Counted from the first letter of the stretch, positions 29,269 through 38,676 are shown. The stretch: DNA of 64,000 nucleotides from Saccharophagus sp. K07 (GCF_014336955.1 NZ_QRAI01000006.1:1-64000); one strand, 5' to 3'. The notes: generated by a model not told the origin, from the sequence alone. Numbers and translations are program-made.

Positions 29269-30120
29269 TCACTGACCCAGCAAATCCGCAAAGTTACAAA
29301 CAGCACCGGCTCGACCGAGCAGCAGCGCCAACATGTTTTCATGAATTCCCAGATCGTGGAAAACCGGTTCTTTTAGCAGAGCTGTAGTCGTGACGTTTTG
29401 CTTCCCTGTCCGACCTAGGCGGGTGGCGAGACGGGAGGCAGCGGTGACGGTCATGGTGGGTTCGAGCACTTCACCTGCCGCGCGGTAGTTGAGCCAATGG
29501 CGCGCGACGTCGCGGATCGTCTCCGGCATATTCCACTCAGACAAAACGCGCTCGGTTGCCGTGCTTTCGAATTGATCTGCCAAAATCACGAGGTCGTCAT
29601 AGCTGAGGTGCATGCGATGACGCACGGCGCAATCCAGAGCCGCTTCGATCACCACAGGGCGGCCTATGCTTTTCAGCAGGCCGGATAGAAATGCGCTGTC
29701 GATGCAGCGCCGTCGCAAAATCGCAATTTCGCGCGCCCAGGCCGCGCACAAGAGCGAATATCTCAGCTGCTCGACAATGCACTGAGAATATCCGGGCGCG
29801 TAAAAAAGCCCTGCGTGTATGGACGCGCAAAAAGCCAAGTTCGCCGTCATATTCAAACCCAGGTGCTCGATAACCTGCGTTAAATCTTCACTGCGATAAG
29901 AACCAAAAAAACCGCTATTGGCGCTCTGCAATACTTTGTCGGCAATTGCGGGTTCGCTTTGCAGAAGCGCTTCCAACTCCTGAGGTTGGGCGCCTGAAGT
30001 AAGGGCTAATTGCAGCGCGTTGCCGGCTAAATTTGGTAAACGGGGAATATGAACCGCGGAATTGTGTAAGCGATTGTGGAGAGAAGCCGCGATAACCTGG
30101 AGTTGGATTGGATTTTCCAT
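29269..30120 (-). CDS. HDOD-domain protein
   Basis: The 283-residue cytoplasmic protein consists mostly of an HDOD domain, a non-catalytic relative of the HD phosphohydrolases found in bacterial signalling proteins. Typical blocks are IPRLPNLAGNALQLALT, LLQSEPAIADKVLQSANSGFFG and LTQVIEHLGLNMTANLAFC, then the degenerate HD region SAFLSGLLKSIGRPVVIEA. The metal-binding HD pair is missing, as usual for HDOD. No receiver or GGDEF partner domain is attached. It is transcribed divergently from the receiver-domain gene to its right, which may be functionally linked. Confidence 0.85.
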   Translation of the reverse strand: MENPIQLQVIAASLHNRLHNSAVHIPRLPNLAGNALQLALTSGAQPQELEALLQSEPAIADKVLQSANSGFFGSYRSEDLTQVIEHLGLNMTANLAFCASIHAGLFYAPGYSQCIVEQLRYSLLCAAWAREIAILRRRCIDSAFLSGLLKSIGRPVVIEAALDCAVRHRMHLSYDDLVILADQFESTATERVLSEWNMPETIRDVARHWLNYRAAGEVLEPTMTVTAASRLATRLGRTGKQNVTTTALLKEPVFHDLGIHENMLALLLGRAGAVCNFADLLGQ

Positions 30121-30487
30121 AAAGGGCCAGTTTGGCGGAATGATTCAAGATTCATTTGATCATTATGTTCTTAAATAAATTTAGACGCGAAATGTAGTTT
30201 TGCACGCTTTCTTATTATGAATTTGTGGGTTAATTCCGTCTTGCACAAAAAATGGGCATAAACCAAGACCCAACGCGGGAGTTTTGGACTAACGGTACAA
30301 TTCCGACTGGTATTTATGAACACGTTGACTAAATTGTAGAAGGTGCCGCCTCGGGCGGCTTTGCTTGTTTGTGATTAAGCAAGAGGCTGTAGTTACCGCT
30401 AACTGACTGCTTCGAATAAAAACTACCGGAGAAGCAACCGGTAAAGGTAGCGGTTGAAATCAATCCCCCAGCCGGCGATGGAATCCT
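30121..30487. other. divergent intergenic region with a hairpin
   Basis: This promoter region separates the HDOD and receiver-domain genes. It holds no convincing gene. A hairpin GCCGCC-TCG-GGCGGC followed by TTTGCTTG (near 30,345-30,367, plus strand) could end a short transcript starting about 100 nt upstream, or be an attenuator in the leader of the receiver gene. Confidence 0.4.
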
Positions 30488-31651
30488 ATGGCATACGAGG
30501 TTTTGCTGCTCAGCTCGAATTTGTCTCCTCTGGCGCGCGAGGTGGTCAATTTTTTTCGTGCAGATGTTGCTGCTGATATCGACCAAGTGTTGAATTTGAT
30601 GCAGCAGAAGCGCTACCGCATTCTGGTTCTGGATCAGGCGCTGAGCGGCCCATTGGATTTGCAGCTTTGCCAAACCCTTTTGCAACTGGAAAAAATGGCG
30701 CAAGTGCCTCTGGTTGTGCTGACGACGGTTTTTTCCGTAAAAGACAAGATTCGCGCCTTGGAAATTGGTTGCGATGATCTGATCGACACCAAAACCGCTT
30801 CCGACGAAGTATTCGCGCGCATCACCAAAAGCATTTTTAACCAGATCGCCAATTCGCAACTCAATAAACGCCACTCCGCAACGGATACCAGTCGTAATGG
30901 TGAAACGGATTACAGTAATCGCGACGCCGTTATCGATTTTCTTTTGAAGATTCCTAATTGCGACAACCTTGACCAGTTGGGGCAACAATTTTTTGCCAGC
31001 ATTCAGAGTTATGGCGTGTCATGCAGTTTGCAGATGCGCAGCAAAATGGGGAAAAAGGATATGGAAGTTAATGGTATGGCAAAGCATCTGGAATCTCAGC
31101 TGCTTTACCAACTAAAGGACAGCGGCCGTTATGTGGATTTTGGCCCGCGTACCATTATCAATCACGAGCGCGTATCGCTATTGATTAAAAATATGCCGCT
31201 TCACGATCTCGCAAAATTCAATTCCCTGAAAGACAATTTTTTTAATATGGCGCAGGGAATTAATGCGCGTATTAGCGCGCTTGAGGATCGCTACCAGCTG
31301 CTGCTGGAAAAAGAAGCCCTGCATAAATTATCGAGCGATGTGCGCACTGCGTTGGGTTCGTTTAAAAATGCCTATCAGAATCTGAAGCGTCAGGTGGTGG
31401 CCGAAGTAGAAACAGCGGCTGAACATCTGGATCATCGGGTTCCGCATCTGGCATTGAATGAGGCGGATGAGCAGTTTATTTACAACCAGACGTCACGGCT
31501 GGTCACCAGTACTAACCGGATATTCAATGAAGGATTACCCGCGGACGAGTTGTGCGAGCGTTTGGAGAATGCAGTGCGGCGCTGTGCGGAGACTGCAGAA
31601 TCAAAGAGTGAAAACGTGCTCAAGGCTAATAATGTCATTGATCTGTATTGA
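30488..31651 (+). CDS. receiver-domain signalling protein with a long helical C-terminus
   Basis: The first 120 residues look like a response-regulator receiver domain: VLLLSSNLSPLAREVVNFF at the start, a probable phospho-acceptor Asp in YRILVLDQALSG, LVVLTTVFSVKDKIRALEIGCDDLI for the beta4-beta5 region. The acidic pair normally found at the end of strand 1 is replaced by SS, so metal-dependent phosphorylation is doubtful. The remaining 260 residues lack a DNA-binding or GGDEF motif and are largely helical, with a coiled-coil-like stretch around INARISALEDRYQLLLEKEALHKL. No kinase gene is adjacent. Function is unknown; a degenerate receiver acting through protein contacts is the likeliest reading. 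Confidence 0.7.
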   Translation: MAYEVLLLSSNLSPLAREVVNFFRADVAADIDQVLNLMQQKRYRILVLDQALSGPLDLQLCQTLLQLEKMAQVPLVVLTTVFSVKDKIRALEIGCDDLIDTKTASDEVFARITKSIFNQIANSQLNKRHSATDTSRNGETDYSNRDAVIDFLLKIPNCDNLDQLGQQFFASIQSYGVSCSLQMRSKMGKKDMEVNGMAKHLESQLLYQLKDSGRYVDFGPRTIINHERVSLLIKNMPLHDLAKFNSLKDNFFNMAQGINARISALEDRYQLLLEKEALHKLSSDVRTALGSFKNAYQNLKRQVVAEVETAAEHLDHRVPHLALNEADEQFIYNQTSRLVTSTNRIFNEGLPADELCERLENAVRRCAETAESKSENVLKANNVIDLY

Positions 31652-32577
31652 TTGACGGGTTTCCAAAGAAGCCTGAAAAACTAATCGAATTTTCCTGCTA
31701 TTTGTCATCGCCGATTTAGCAAATTGCAAAACCCTCTTTTGCTGTGAAATCGAGCCGTACTTTTAATCTTCTTTAATTTCACCCGCAAAATTCCAATTCA
31801 ATCCCAATGAAACATTTCTCCGCTATTACTGGGTTGAGTGTGCGTATTCATTTCTTGAAATTAATAACGCGCTCATAAATTTGCGCGCCAAATTGGCTTC
31901 CATTGTTGCTGTCGCTTGGGGATTTTCGAGTTGTCGCGCACAAGTAGGGCTAGGCACTTATCAAGCGTCCAGTAACTGGCGATTAAGACGCGTTTGCCCC
32001 ATGAGGAAGAGTGTGGCGCCAAAATGACGTAAGAAAGGCGGATTTGGCAATTTTTATAACCAAGATCATTTTTTTTGGCGTTTTTATGTCTTGATGGTTG
32101 GTGGTTTAAGGGGAGGCTTAGATTGTTTTTTTATACATTGCGTCCAATTAGATGGATAAGTAATAAAAAAGCATGAACTGCTTATCAATTATCCCTGCTT
32201 TTTTCTTAGATGGGTAAATATACTTAGATCTGTGAGTTATTTTATATGCATAAAAGTTATAAAAATTTTAAGTTTTTAACTTTTATTGCTGAACAATTTT
32301 GTCTTTTATAACCAAAATTAAACTTTTTTGCTTCTAAATAATCAATTCGGCCTGATTTGATTTAGTTTTTTCATATCAGCCAAAAGTACTAATCATGTTG
32401 CCCTTGGATTCGTCTGTAGCATACACTCTGATCAAGTTTGGCGCGCAAATCGTGTTGTGTGCACAAATATGAAGCGGGAATGGATGCTGATTTGGCAGCT
32501 ATCCCGTTCCGACCTAAGTTGTTGGCGTCTCGGTTTAATAAAAAAGTACGAGCGTTTAGAAGTCAGAGGTCCTTGGA
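31652..32577. other. long intergenic region upstream of the GH5 cellulase
   Basis: About 925 bp without a convincing gene. The second half is AT-rich and repeats the word ATAACCAA (near 32,058 and 32,310). The stretch just before the cellulase has a long leader ending in the ribosome binding site AGAGGTCCTTGGA. A large, AT-rich control region is usual for regulated polysaccharidase genes. I could not identify a specific regulator site. Confidence 0.4.
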
Positions 32578-34977
32578 ATGAAAAACTTCATGGTCAGTTT
32601 GCTGGTGTCTCTAGGGCTCAGCGTATCAGCGCAGGCTGCCGATCAATTTATTTGGTTGGAAGCCGAGAGTGGGGCGGAACTCAACCCCATAGTGGTGAAA
32701 TCGGATCTGGGAGCTTCCCAGGCGATTTATCTGGCGCCCTGGAAATGGCCAGATTATTCCAAGCGCTCTGCGGAAAATGGCGTAATCACGTTTGATCTCT
32801 ACATTCCCGAAGAAGGCGAATACGTTCTATGGGCGCGCGTGCGTTTGCCAAATGCAGGTGCAAAACCCTTTGACGTAAGCGTTGGTGATGGCGATCCAAA
32901 CGATGGTAGTCAATGGAAATCCTGGGAGTCAGACGATCGTCCCGATGTGAAACATTGGGGATGGTCAAATTCCGGTATTCGTCTGTATTTCACCAAGGGA
33001 ACACAGACTCTGCATTTGTTGCAGAGAGAGGGTGGCCCAGGCGTACACCTCGATAAAATCCTGCTGACCAACTCAACAACTTATGTGCCGACTGGACTTG
33101 GCGCTCCTGAACCGAATGTTGATATCAGCAACCCCTATCGTAGTGGAGTAGTGGGCAAATACGGCAATTTGCGTCTGGTTGGTAACCAATTGAGCGACAA
33201 AAATGGCCAGCCTGTTCAGTTGCGCGGTATCAGCACTCATGGCTTGCAGTGGTTCCCGCTGGTAGCCAATCAAACAATTCCCAATATGGCGGAATTTTTC
33301 GGTGCGGACGCTGTGCGTCTGGCCATGTATATCGAAGACTATGCGCCGACCGATCCCAGCGATTTTTGGGGTGGTTATATGGCGGATAGCGACGCCATGT
33401 TGAAGCGTACGGAAGCAGCAATCGAAGATGCAGTTAATGCAGGTCTCTATGTATTGGTGGATTGGCATATTCATAACACGCCATCCAATTACACTGAGCA
33501 TGCTACAGCTTTCTTCACTTATATCGCCAAAAAGTACGGGCACCTTCCCAATATCATTTATGAAATTTGTAACGAGCCGGTTGCGGTCAGTTGGTCTGGC
33601 GGTATCAAGCCTTACGCCAATACCGTAATCAAAGCGATTCGTGAACACGATCCTGACAACATCATCATTGTTGGTACGCCAACCTGGAGTCAGGACGTGG
33701 ACGCTGCTGCGCAGGATCCTCTGACTCACAGTAACGTTATGTATGCGTTCCACTTTTACGCTGGTACACACGATTTCAATACTATGAAAAACAAAGTGGA
33801 AACTGCATTGAATGCAGGCTTGGCGATTTTCGTATCCGAATGGGGCAGCTCTGACGTAGGTACATCCAGCTCCAATTTCTCTGTTGCTAACCAGTGGATG
33901 GAGTATATGAATCAACGCAAATTGAGCTGGGTTAACTGGTCGCTCGGTAATAAAGATGAAACCTCATCCATTTTAAAACCGCGCGCGCCTATGGCTGGCC
34001 CATGGGGACCTGGCGATTTAACGCAAGCGGGTAAATGGTTGAAGCCTTATTTTGATGAGCCAAGACCTGCTCCAGGTTCTAGTTCCGGTTCAGCGCAAGT
34101 GGGTTCTTCAAGCTCCAGCAGTTCCTCTAGCAGTTCCAGTTCGAGCGGCAGTGATTCCAAGTTGCCTAGCAGCTCAAGCTCCAGTTCATCAAGCTCTAGT
34201 TCCAGCTCGAGCGGCTCTAATTCTGGCTCTGTGTCAGAATCAAACATCGTGCTTGAAGCAGAGCAGGCTCATATGAGTCAGAACATCAATATTTTCTGGC
34301 AAGAAGGAATCGTGGGTTACTTCGATGCGGGCGACTTTATCGGCTTCCGCGGTGTTGATTTGGATGGTGTGGTGCAAATAAAACTGCGCTATGCCGCAGG
34401 CCAGGGTGGCGGATTGGCGGATGTTCGTGCTGATAATCCCGATGGTCATGTGCTTGCTGTCATCAATGTGCAACACACAGGTAGCTACGACAGCTATCAA
34501 GAGTTCACATTTAACGTCAATGGAACTACCGGTAGACGCGACATTTTTATTGTTGGACGCAATGGCGTGGGAATTTTCAATATTGACAAAATTACCCTGG
34601 TGAAAAAATCCATCAGCGGCGGCAATTCGGGTTCCACAGGTGGTTCAGGTTCAACCGGCAATACATCGCGCCCATACAGCGTGGCCGATTGTAATGATGG
34701 CAACTCCGCCCCCGCTGCAAGTGGTACCACTGTCAGTGCCGGAGCTGGTAAATGCTTCAAATACCGTCACACCGGCGGCCAACTCCGAATAGGTGTATTC
34801 AGTGGCAATGTTGTACCTAAATACGACGTGAGAAACTGCAATAACCAAGTGGTAAGCAATGTTAATCAGCAGTTGGGTAACTTTATCCCAGTGAGTACTT
34901 CCGCCAATAATTGCGATCACTATATCTTTGTGAAAGAAGCGTCTGGCGGATTTAATATTCAGTTTTCTAGTTGGTAA
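32578..34977 (+). CDS. secreted modular GH5 endoglucanase with poly-serine linkers
   Basis: This 799-residue secreted enzyme should hydrolyse beta-1,4-glucan. Domains in order: signal peptide MKNFMVSLLVSLGLSVSAQA; an N-terminal beta-sandwich resembling a carbohydrate-binding module (about 22-165); a GH5, probably subfamily 2, catalytic domain (about 185-495) with acid/base Glu333 in EICNEP and nucleophile Glu421 in VSEWG; two poly-serine linkers (about 500-553); a CBM6-like module starting SNIVLEAEQAH (about 555-678); a Gly/Ser/Thr linker; and a C-terminal domain of about 105 residues with four Cys that I do not recognise. Poly-serine linkers are a hallmark of Cellvibrio, Saccharophagus and Teredinibacter. 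It is monocistronic, with a terminator downstream. Confidence 0.93.
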   Translation: MKNFMVSLLVSLGLSVSAQAADQFIWLEAESGAELNPIVVKSDLGASQAIYLAPWKWPDYSKRSAENGVITFDLYIPEEGEYVLWARVRLPNAGAKPFDVSVGDGDPNDGSQWKSWESDDRPDVKHWGWSNSGIRLYFTKGTQTLHLLQREGGPGVHLDKILLTNSTTYVPTGLGAPEPNVDISNPYRSGVVGKYGNLRLVGNQLSDKNGQPVQLRGISTHGLQWFPLVANQTIPNMAEFFGADAVRLAMYIEDYAPTDPSDFWGGYMADSDAMLKRTEAAIEDAVNAGLYVLVDWHIHNTPSNYTEHATAFFTYIAKKYGHLPNIIYEICNEPVAVSWSGGIKPYANTVIKAIREHDPDNIIIVGTPTWSQDVDAAAQDPLTHSNVMYAFHFYAGTHDFNTMKNKVETALNAGLAIFVSEWGSSDVGTSSSNFSVANQWMEYMNQRKLSWVNWSLGNKDETSSILKPRAPMAGPWGPGDLTQAGKWLKPYFDEPRPAPGSSSGSAQVGSSSSSSSSSSSSSSGSDSKLPSSSSSSSSSSSSSSSGSNSGSVSESNIVLEAEQAHMSQNINIFWQEGIVGYFDAGDFIGFRGVDLDGVVQIKLRYAAGQGGGLADVRADNPDGHVLAVINVQHTGSYDSYQEFTFNVNGTTGRRDIFIVGRNGVGIFNIDKITLVKKSISGGNSGSTGGSGSTGNTSRPYSVADCNDGNSAPAASGTTVSAGAGKCFKYRHTGGQLRIGVFSGNVVPKYDVRNCNNQVVSNVNQQLGNFIPVSTSANNCDHYIFVKEASGGFNIQFSSW

Positions 34978-35007
34978 ATGGGAGCAGTATTAAGTGGTGT
35001 GTTTTGG

Positions 35008-35037
35008 GGCCGCTCTTTGAGCGGCCTTTTTGTTTTT
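35008..35037 (+). terminator. terminator of the GH5 gene
   Basis: The stem GGCCGCTC-TTT-GAGCGGCC is followed by TTTTTGTTTTT. It lies 31 bp after the cellulase stop. Confidence 0.92.
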
Positions 35038-35047
35038 AGGTTTCGCG

Positions 35048-35518
35048 TTAGAGCTGTTGCGCATGCGGCTCGGGCTCTTGTTTTTCTTCCTCTTCTGATA
35101 TTCCGGATATCTCCAGATATGAGTCGATGTCAAATCGGCTTATTGATGCTATTTGGTCGCGAGGAATTACGATTCCGAAGTTTTGCAAATTGGTTGCGGA
35201 TTAGTAATCCGTGTATTTGTTTGTGAATTCAATTTCTAATGTCGTCTCATCCTGTACCCGCTAAGCAGCGATAAGATCCTAATGTACTTGTCATCGGTTT
35301 TGGATTGGTTCAGAAATAGCCATTCCAGCATAAGCCTTTCTGTTGGTCAGGCTGAGTAGAATTGGGGCGGTATTGTCCAGTGCGGAAATGATGATTTTTT
35401 CAAATTCCGTTCTGTCTTTTAGATTTTTAATTTGGCTGAGATTTTTGTTGTTTCTCAGGTTATGGAAAGTATATCGCCTGAGAGCAGAGGAATAAAAAAT
35501 AAAAATGGCGGTAAACAT
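35048..35518 (-). pseudogene. decayed gene of an unrecognised family
   Basis: Several minus-strand frames read as parts of one protein in the right order: DRTEFEKIIISALDNTAPILLSL with NRKAYAGMAISEP, then after a frameshift KTDDKYIRILSLLSGYR, after a second shift DETTLEIEFTNKYTDY and a stop, and in the same frame beyond it NFGIVIPRDQIASISRFDID followed by an acidic tail ending AQQL. At least two frameshifts and one nonsense codon therefore break it. The N-terminal part contains a hydrophobic stretch (MFTAIFIFYSSAL). I cannot name the family. It lies between the cellulase terminator and the tRNA gene. Confidence 0.65.
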
Positions 35519-35621
35519 ACAGTTTCCCTATGCTTGTTTTAGCGTCCTTGCGATAAATTAAGAGTGAAATTTTTTTCCGAGGTGCCTTTTTTATTGCCGA
35601 GAGAGACTTTGGCTGCGGCTT

Positions 35622-35735
35622 TTAGGGCATTTGTCCGGCGGTTGAATTAATGATTTTCGATGATGTGGTTTCGGCGGTTATGCTGGAGCTGACTCGCCAT
35701 GGTGCCTTATCGGATTTGATGCCAAGTGTCGGCAT
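35622..35735 (-). CDS. possible 37-residue small protein
   Basis: A short reading frame, MPTLGIKSDKAPWRVSSSIT and on to GQMP, is preceded by a perfect AGGAGGTG with a 4-nt gap to the ATG, one of the best ribosome binding sites in the window. It has no signal peptide, membrane segment or known motif. Frames beyond its stop stay open and Lys-rich, so it could also be the broken start of a longer gene. It lies just upstream of the decayed gene on the same strand and may belong to the same degraded locus. Confidence 0.35.
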   Translation of the reverse strand: MPTLGIKSDKAPWRVSSSITAETTSSKIINSTAGQMP

Positions 35736-35919
35736 ATCACACCTCCTATGGATTGTTACTCCATATATTCTTTAATTCTTAGAGCTTCCTTTCTGGTAAG
35801 CGTTGTCCGGAGCATGGCTTTTTGTTCGGCAAACGAAATGAATACTCGTTTCTGAGTTTATTTGCAAAATCAGTAATTCTTTTTGCTGTGCGAGTTGAAA
35901 GTAGGGGAAGGGTATTAAA

Positions 35920-36007
35920 TGGTGCCGGAGGTCGGACTCGAACCGACACGGAGGATTAGTCCGGCGGATTTTGAATCCGCTGCGTCTACCAATTTCGCCA
36001 CTCCGGC
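35920..36007 (-). tRNA. tRNA-Leu, anticodon CAA
   Basis: The minus strand reads GCCGGAGTGGCGAAATTGGT at the 5' end and ends CTCCGGC-A-CCA, so the CCA end is encoded. The 88-nt length and the long variable arm fit a class II leucine tRNA. The anticodon loop TTCAAAA gives CAA (plus-strand positions 35971-35973), and TTCGAGTCC is the T loop. Confidence 0.96.
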
Positions 36008-36091
36008 AGGAGTGCGGCATTTGATGCCGTTGAAAGTGGGCGGCATTATAACAGCGAAAACGGCGTCGTCAACACTGCGTTGCGTTGTTTT

Positions 36092-37057
36092 TTAGCGCGG
36101 CAGATTTGCCGCTTTGACGGCGCCAGCGTTTTTGAGTTGAGCGATGATGTCATCCATCTCGGCTTTCTTCTTGCCGCGCACGGTGGCATGGCGTTTTTCC
36201 GCGTAATCCAGCGGAGTCTGTTGCGGCGACACGCGTAAATTGACGTCCGCCCCCGCCTGAATCAACAGGCCGACTTTGTCCGGGTCGTTGCTATCAATCG
36301 CGATCATCAGCGCCGTGCGACCGGGAATGGCGGCATTGGGATTGACGCCTTCACGCAGCAGCCAGCGAATATTCTTCGGGTGGCTAGTCTCCAGAGTGCG
36401 GGTCAACACTGTGCCCTGGACGGTGACGGTCGTGCTTTCGTTGTCGCTGTCCGACTCATTAATGGTCGCGGTCGCGCCATGCGATTTCAGCAATTTCAGA
36501 ATGCTGGTCCTATCGCGCTTGCTGCGCGCGGCGTATTCGATGGCGCTGATGGTGTGGCGCTGAGCTGGAGAGTAGAGCGCAAGCGGGGATTTTTGCTGCA
36601 GCAAATATTCGACAATTTCCGCATGACCGCGCTCGGCGGCATCCCCGAGCGGGAAGAAGCAATACTCGTTGGGTTTCTGCAGGTCTACCTGATTGCCTGC
36701 CAGGGACTTTTCCACCAGGTCCAGGCGGTTGTATTCGATGGCGGCGCACAAACGTTTTTGCGGTGGAAATGACTCCCAGGTTTTTTCCACAGCCAGTCGC
36801 TGCGCTTCACGCTCTGCAGCGGCTTTTTCTTCGCGCTGCTTGTTACGCAGTTCTTGCAGTTCGCGTTGGATTTGTTCGCGCTCATCGCGCAATTGTGCGG
36901 CTTTAAGGCGCTCTTGGTTGTTATGGGCAGTACGGATCTGCACGCTAAGTTGGCCGACCCGGTCGCTCAGTTGTTTTATTTTTTCGTCAGTGCTCAGCGC
37001 GAATGCTGAGGATGCCGCTAACAACCCGATCAGAAGACAAATTTTGCTGCTCAACAT
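36092..37057 (-). CDS. exported ankyrin-repeat protein with a coiled coil
   Basis: A protein of about 321 residues. The chosen ATG has AAGGAGA 6 nt upstream and gives the signal peptide MLSSKICLLIGLLAASSAFA. Next comes a highly charged coiled coil (about residues 22-95, rich in Glu, Gln, Arg and Lys, with RDEREQIQRELQELRNKQRE). The remainder contains ankyrin-type repeats, best seen in FFPLGDAAERGHAEIVEYLL, KNIRWLLREGVNPNAAIPGRTALMIAIDS and DKVGLLIQAGADVNLR. A periplasmic scaffold is likely. It lies 30 bp downstream of the ABC ATPase on the same strand, so it may be the last gene of the thi transcript. Confidence 0.85.
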   Translation of the reverse strand: MLSSKICLLIGLLAASSAFALSTDEKIKQLSDRVGQLSVQIRTAHNNQERLKAAQLRDEREQIQRELQELRNKQREEKAAAEREAQRLAVEKTWESFPPQKRLCAAIEYNRLDLVEKSLAGNQVDLQKPNEYCFFPLGDAAERGHAEIVEYLLQQKSPLALYSPAQRHTISAIEYAARSKRDRTSILKLLKSHGATATINESDSDNESTTVTVQGTVLTRTLETSHPKNIRWLLREGVNPNAAIPGRTALMIAIDSNDPDKVGLLIQAGADVNLRVSPQQTPLDYAEKRHATVRGKKKAEMDDIIAQLKNAGAVKAANLPR

Positions 37058-37086
37058 TGGTCTCCTTAGCAAACTTGCTTAGGCAG

Positions 37087-37872
37087 TCAAAGGGGAAAGA
37101 CCTGATAGAAGCCATTCCGTTCCACTACGTCGAGCTGGGTGTCATACAGCGTGCTCAAGTTGGCAGAATTCAACAGATCGGCTTTATTACCGTCTGCATA
37201 CACGCTGCCCGCTCGCAACATCACAACACGTTCAATTTCCGGCACTATTTCTTGAATATGGTGCGTGACCAGCAACAAGGTTGTGCCGCTCTGCGCTAAT
37301 TTGCGCAGGTCTGTTAAAAGAGTATAGGCGGCTTTGAGATCGAGGCCGTTGGTTGGCTCATCCAAAACCAAAATTTGCGGCCGATGAACAAGAGCGCGCG
37401 CCAATAAAAAACGGCGCTGCTGGCCGGTGGAAAGATGCCAGTAACGACGCTCCTGCAAATGTTTCAAGTCGAACTGTTCGAGCAGTTCGTCCACGCGTTG
37501 GTGATGCCAGTCCTCCACCTCAAAATGCCCGTGCATGCCAATGGCGCCGAACAAACCGGACATGACCACATCGCGCCCGAGCACATGGGCGTCGTACCGC
37601 GTTTGCAGCTCGTGGGAGACAAAGCCGATTTTTTTGCGCACTTCCCACAAAACGGCAGTTTCGCTGCCGTCGATTTTTACGTAACTGCCGTCGCGCACAA
37701 CCGGGTAAATATCCCGCGTCAGCAATTTCAATAGGGTGGTTTTGCCGGCGCCGTTGGGGCCGAGCACGCAGGTGTTTTGCCCGCGTTGAAAGGCCACGGT
37801 GAGATCCTCGAACACGCAGGTATCGCCCTGATAGACCTTGGCCTTATGAATATCGAGATAGGATTGGGTCAT
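37087..37872 (-). CDS. stand-alone ABC ATPase (ModF/YlmA-like)
   Basis: A 261-residue single ABC ATPase domain. Walker A is LGPNGAGKTTLLKLL, the signature is LSTGQQRRFLLARAL, Walker B is ILVLDEPTNGLD, and the switch His is in LLLVTHHIQEI. The signature starts LSTGQ in place of LSGGQ. No transmembrane or binding-protein gene is nearby. Its ATG directly abuts the thiG stop, so it is read with the thiamine genes under the TPP riboswitch. A role in thiazole-precursor or metal handling is conceivable, but the link may simply be one of position. It resembles the cytoplasmic ABC proteins YlmA and ModF. Confidence 0.85.
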   Translation of the reverse strand: MTQSYLDIHKAKVYQGDTCVFEDLTVAFQRGQNTCVLGPNGAGKTTLLKLLTRDIYPVVRDGSYVKIDGSETAVLWEVRKKIGFVSHELQTRYDAHVLGRDVVMSGLFGAIGMHGHFEVEDWHHQRVDELLEQFDLKHLQERRYWHLSTGQQRRFLLARALVHRPQILVLDEPTNGLDLKAAYTLLTDLRKLAQSGTTLLLVTHHIQEIVPEIERVVMLRAGSVYADGNKADLLNSANLSTLYDTQLDVVERNGFYQVFPL

Positions 37873-38676
37873 CTATTGTTGCTGCTTTTGCTGATGCCAG
37901 AAGGGTTGGCCAATTACCGGAGTGCTGGGGCTGGCCGTTTGACGTTTTTGCATCAAGCCGCCTTTGTAAGCCGCTCGGCCAGCGGCGATGGCTGCACCAA
38001 ACGCTTGAGCCATCAATGCCGGTTGTTGCGCTTTGGCGACGGCAGTGTTGAGCAGAATGGCATCGAAGCCCATTTCCATCGCTTCACAGGCTTGTGACGG
38101 CGCGCCTATGCCCGCGTCGACAATCAGCGGTACGTCCGGTAAACGTTCGCGCAAAGTGCGCAGGTTGTATTTGTTCAGCAGGCCCTGACCGGTGCCTATG
38201 GGGGCGCCCCAGGGCATCAGCACCTCGCAGCCGACGGAGAGCAGTTTTTGGCAGAGTACCAAGTCGTCGGTGCAGTAGGGCAAGACTTTAAAGCCGCGTT
38301 TGACGAGTTCGGCAGCGGCTTCCACCAGGCCAAACGGGTCGGGCTGCAGGTTGTAGTCGTCGCCGACCACTTCCAGCTTGATCCACGGGGTGCCGAAAAT
38401 CTCCCGCGACATTTCCGCGAGGTTCACCGCTTCTTTTACGGTTTTGCAGCCGGCGGTGTTGGGCAACAGGCGGCAGCCGGTGCCTTTGATGGCTTCCCAG
38501 ATTTGCGCGCCGTCGCGATCTTTCGGGTTTTGGCGGCGCAGGCCGAGGGTCACTATGTCACAGCGGGATGCGTTGATGGCGTCCAGCATGGTTTGCGGCG
38601 ACGGGTAGAGCGCCGTTCCCAGGAGCAGGCGGCTATTAAAGGTTTCACCGTAGAGGGTTAGTAAATCGGATTGCAT
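37873..38676 (-). CDS. thiG: thiazole synthase
   Basis: ThiG builds the thiazole phosphate moiety of thiamine from deoxyxylulose phosphate, dehydroglycine and ThiS thiocarboxylate. The TIM-barrel protein begins [22 protein letters not shown] and includes [56 protein letters not shown] and [29 protein letters not shown], all typical. It overlaps the thiS stop by one base (TGATG). The 267-residue length is normal with a short Gln-rich tail (HQQKQQQ). It belongs to the TPP-riboswitch-controlled thiO-thiS-thiG operon. Confidence 0.96.
   Translation of the reverse strand: MQSDLLTLYGETFNSRLLLGTALYPSPQTMLDAINASRCDIVTLGLRRQNPKDRDGAQIWEAIKGTGCRLLPNTAGCKTVKEAVNLAEMSREIFGTPWIKLEVVGDDYNLQPDPFGLVEAAAELVKRGFKVLPYCTDDLVLCQKLLSVGCEVLMPWGAPIGTGQGLLNKYNLRTLRERLPDVPLIVDAGIGAPSQACEAMEMGFDAILLNTAVAKAQQPALMAQAFGAAIAAGRAAYKGGLMQKRQTASPSTPVIGQPFWHQQKQQQ

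Noticed and set aside
32457..32795. A 112-codon frame starting upstream of the GH5 gene
   Set aside because: Most of it overlaps the signal peptide and first module of the cellulase in another frame, with no ribosome binding site.
34047..34247. A Glu/Leu-rich minus-strand frame opposite the GH5 poly-serine linker
   Set aside because: Serine codons read backwards give such frames; the same happens opposite the poly-serine part of the haem lipoprotein.
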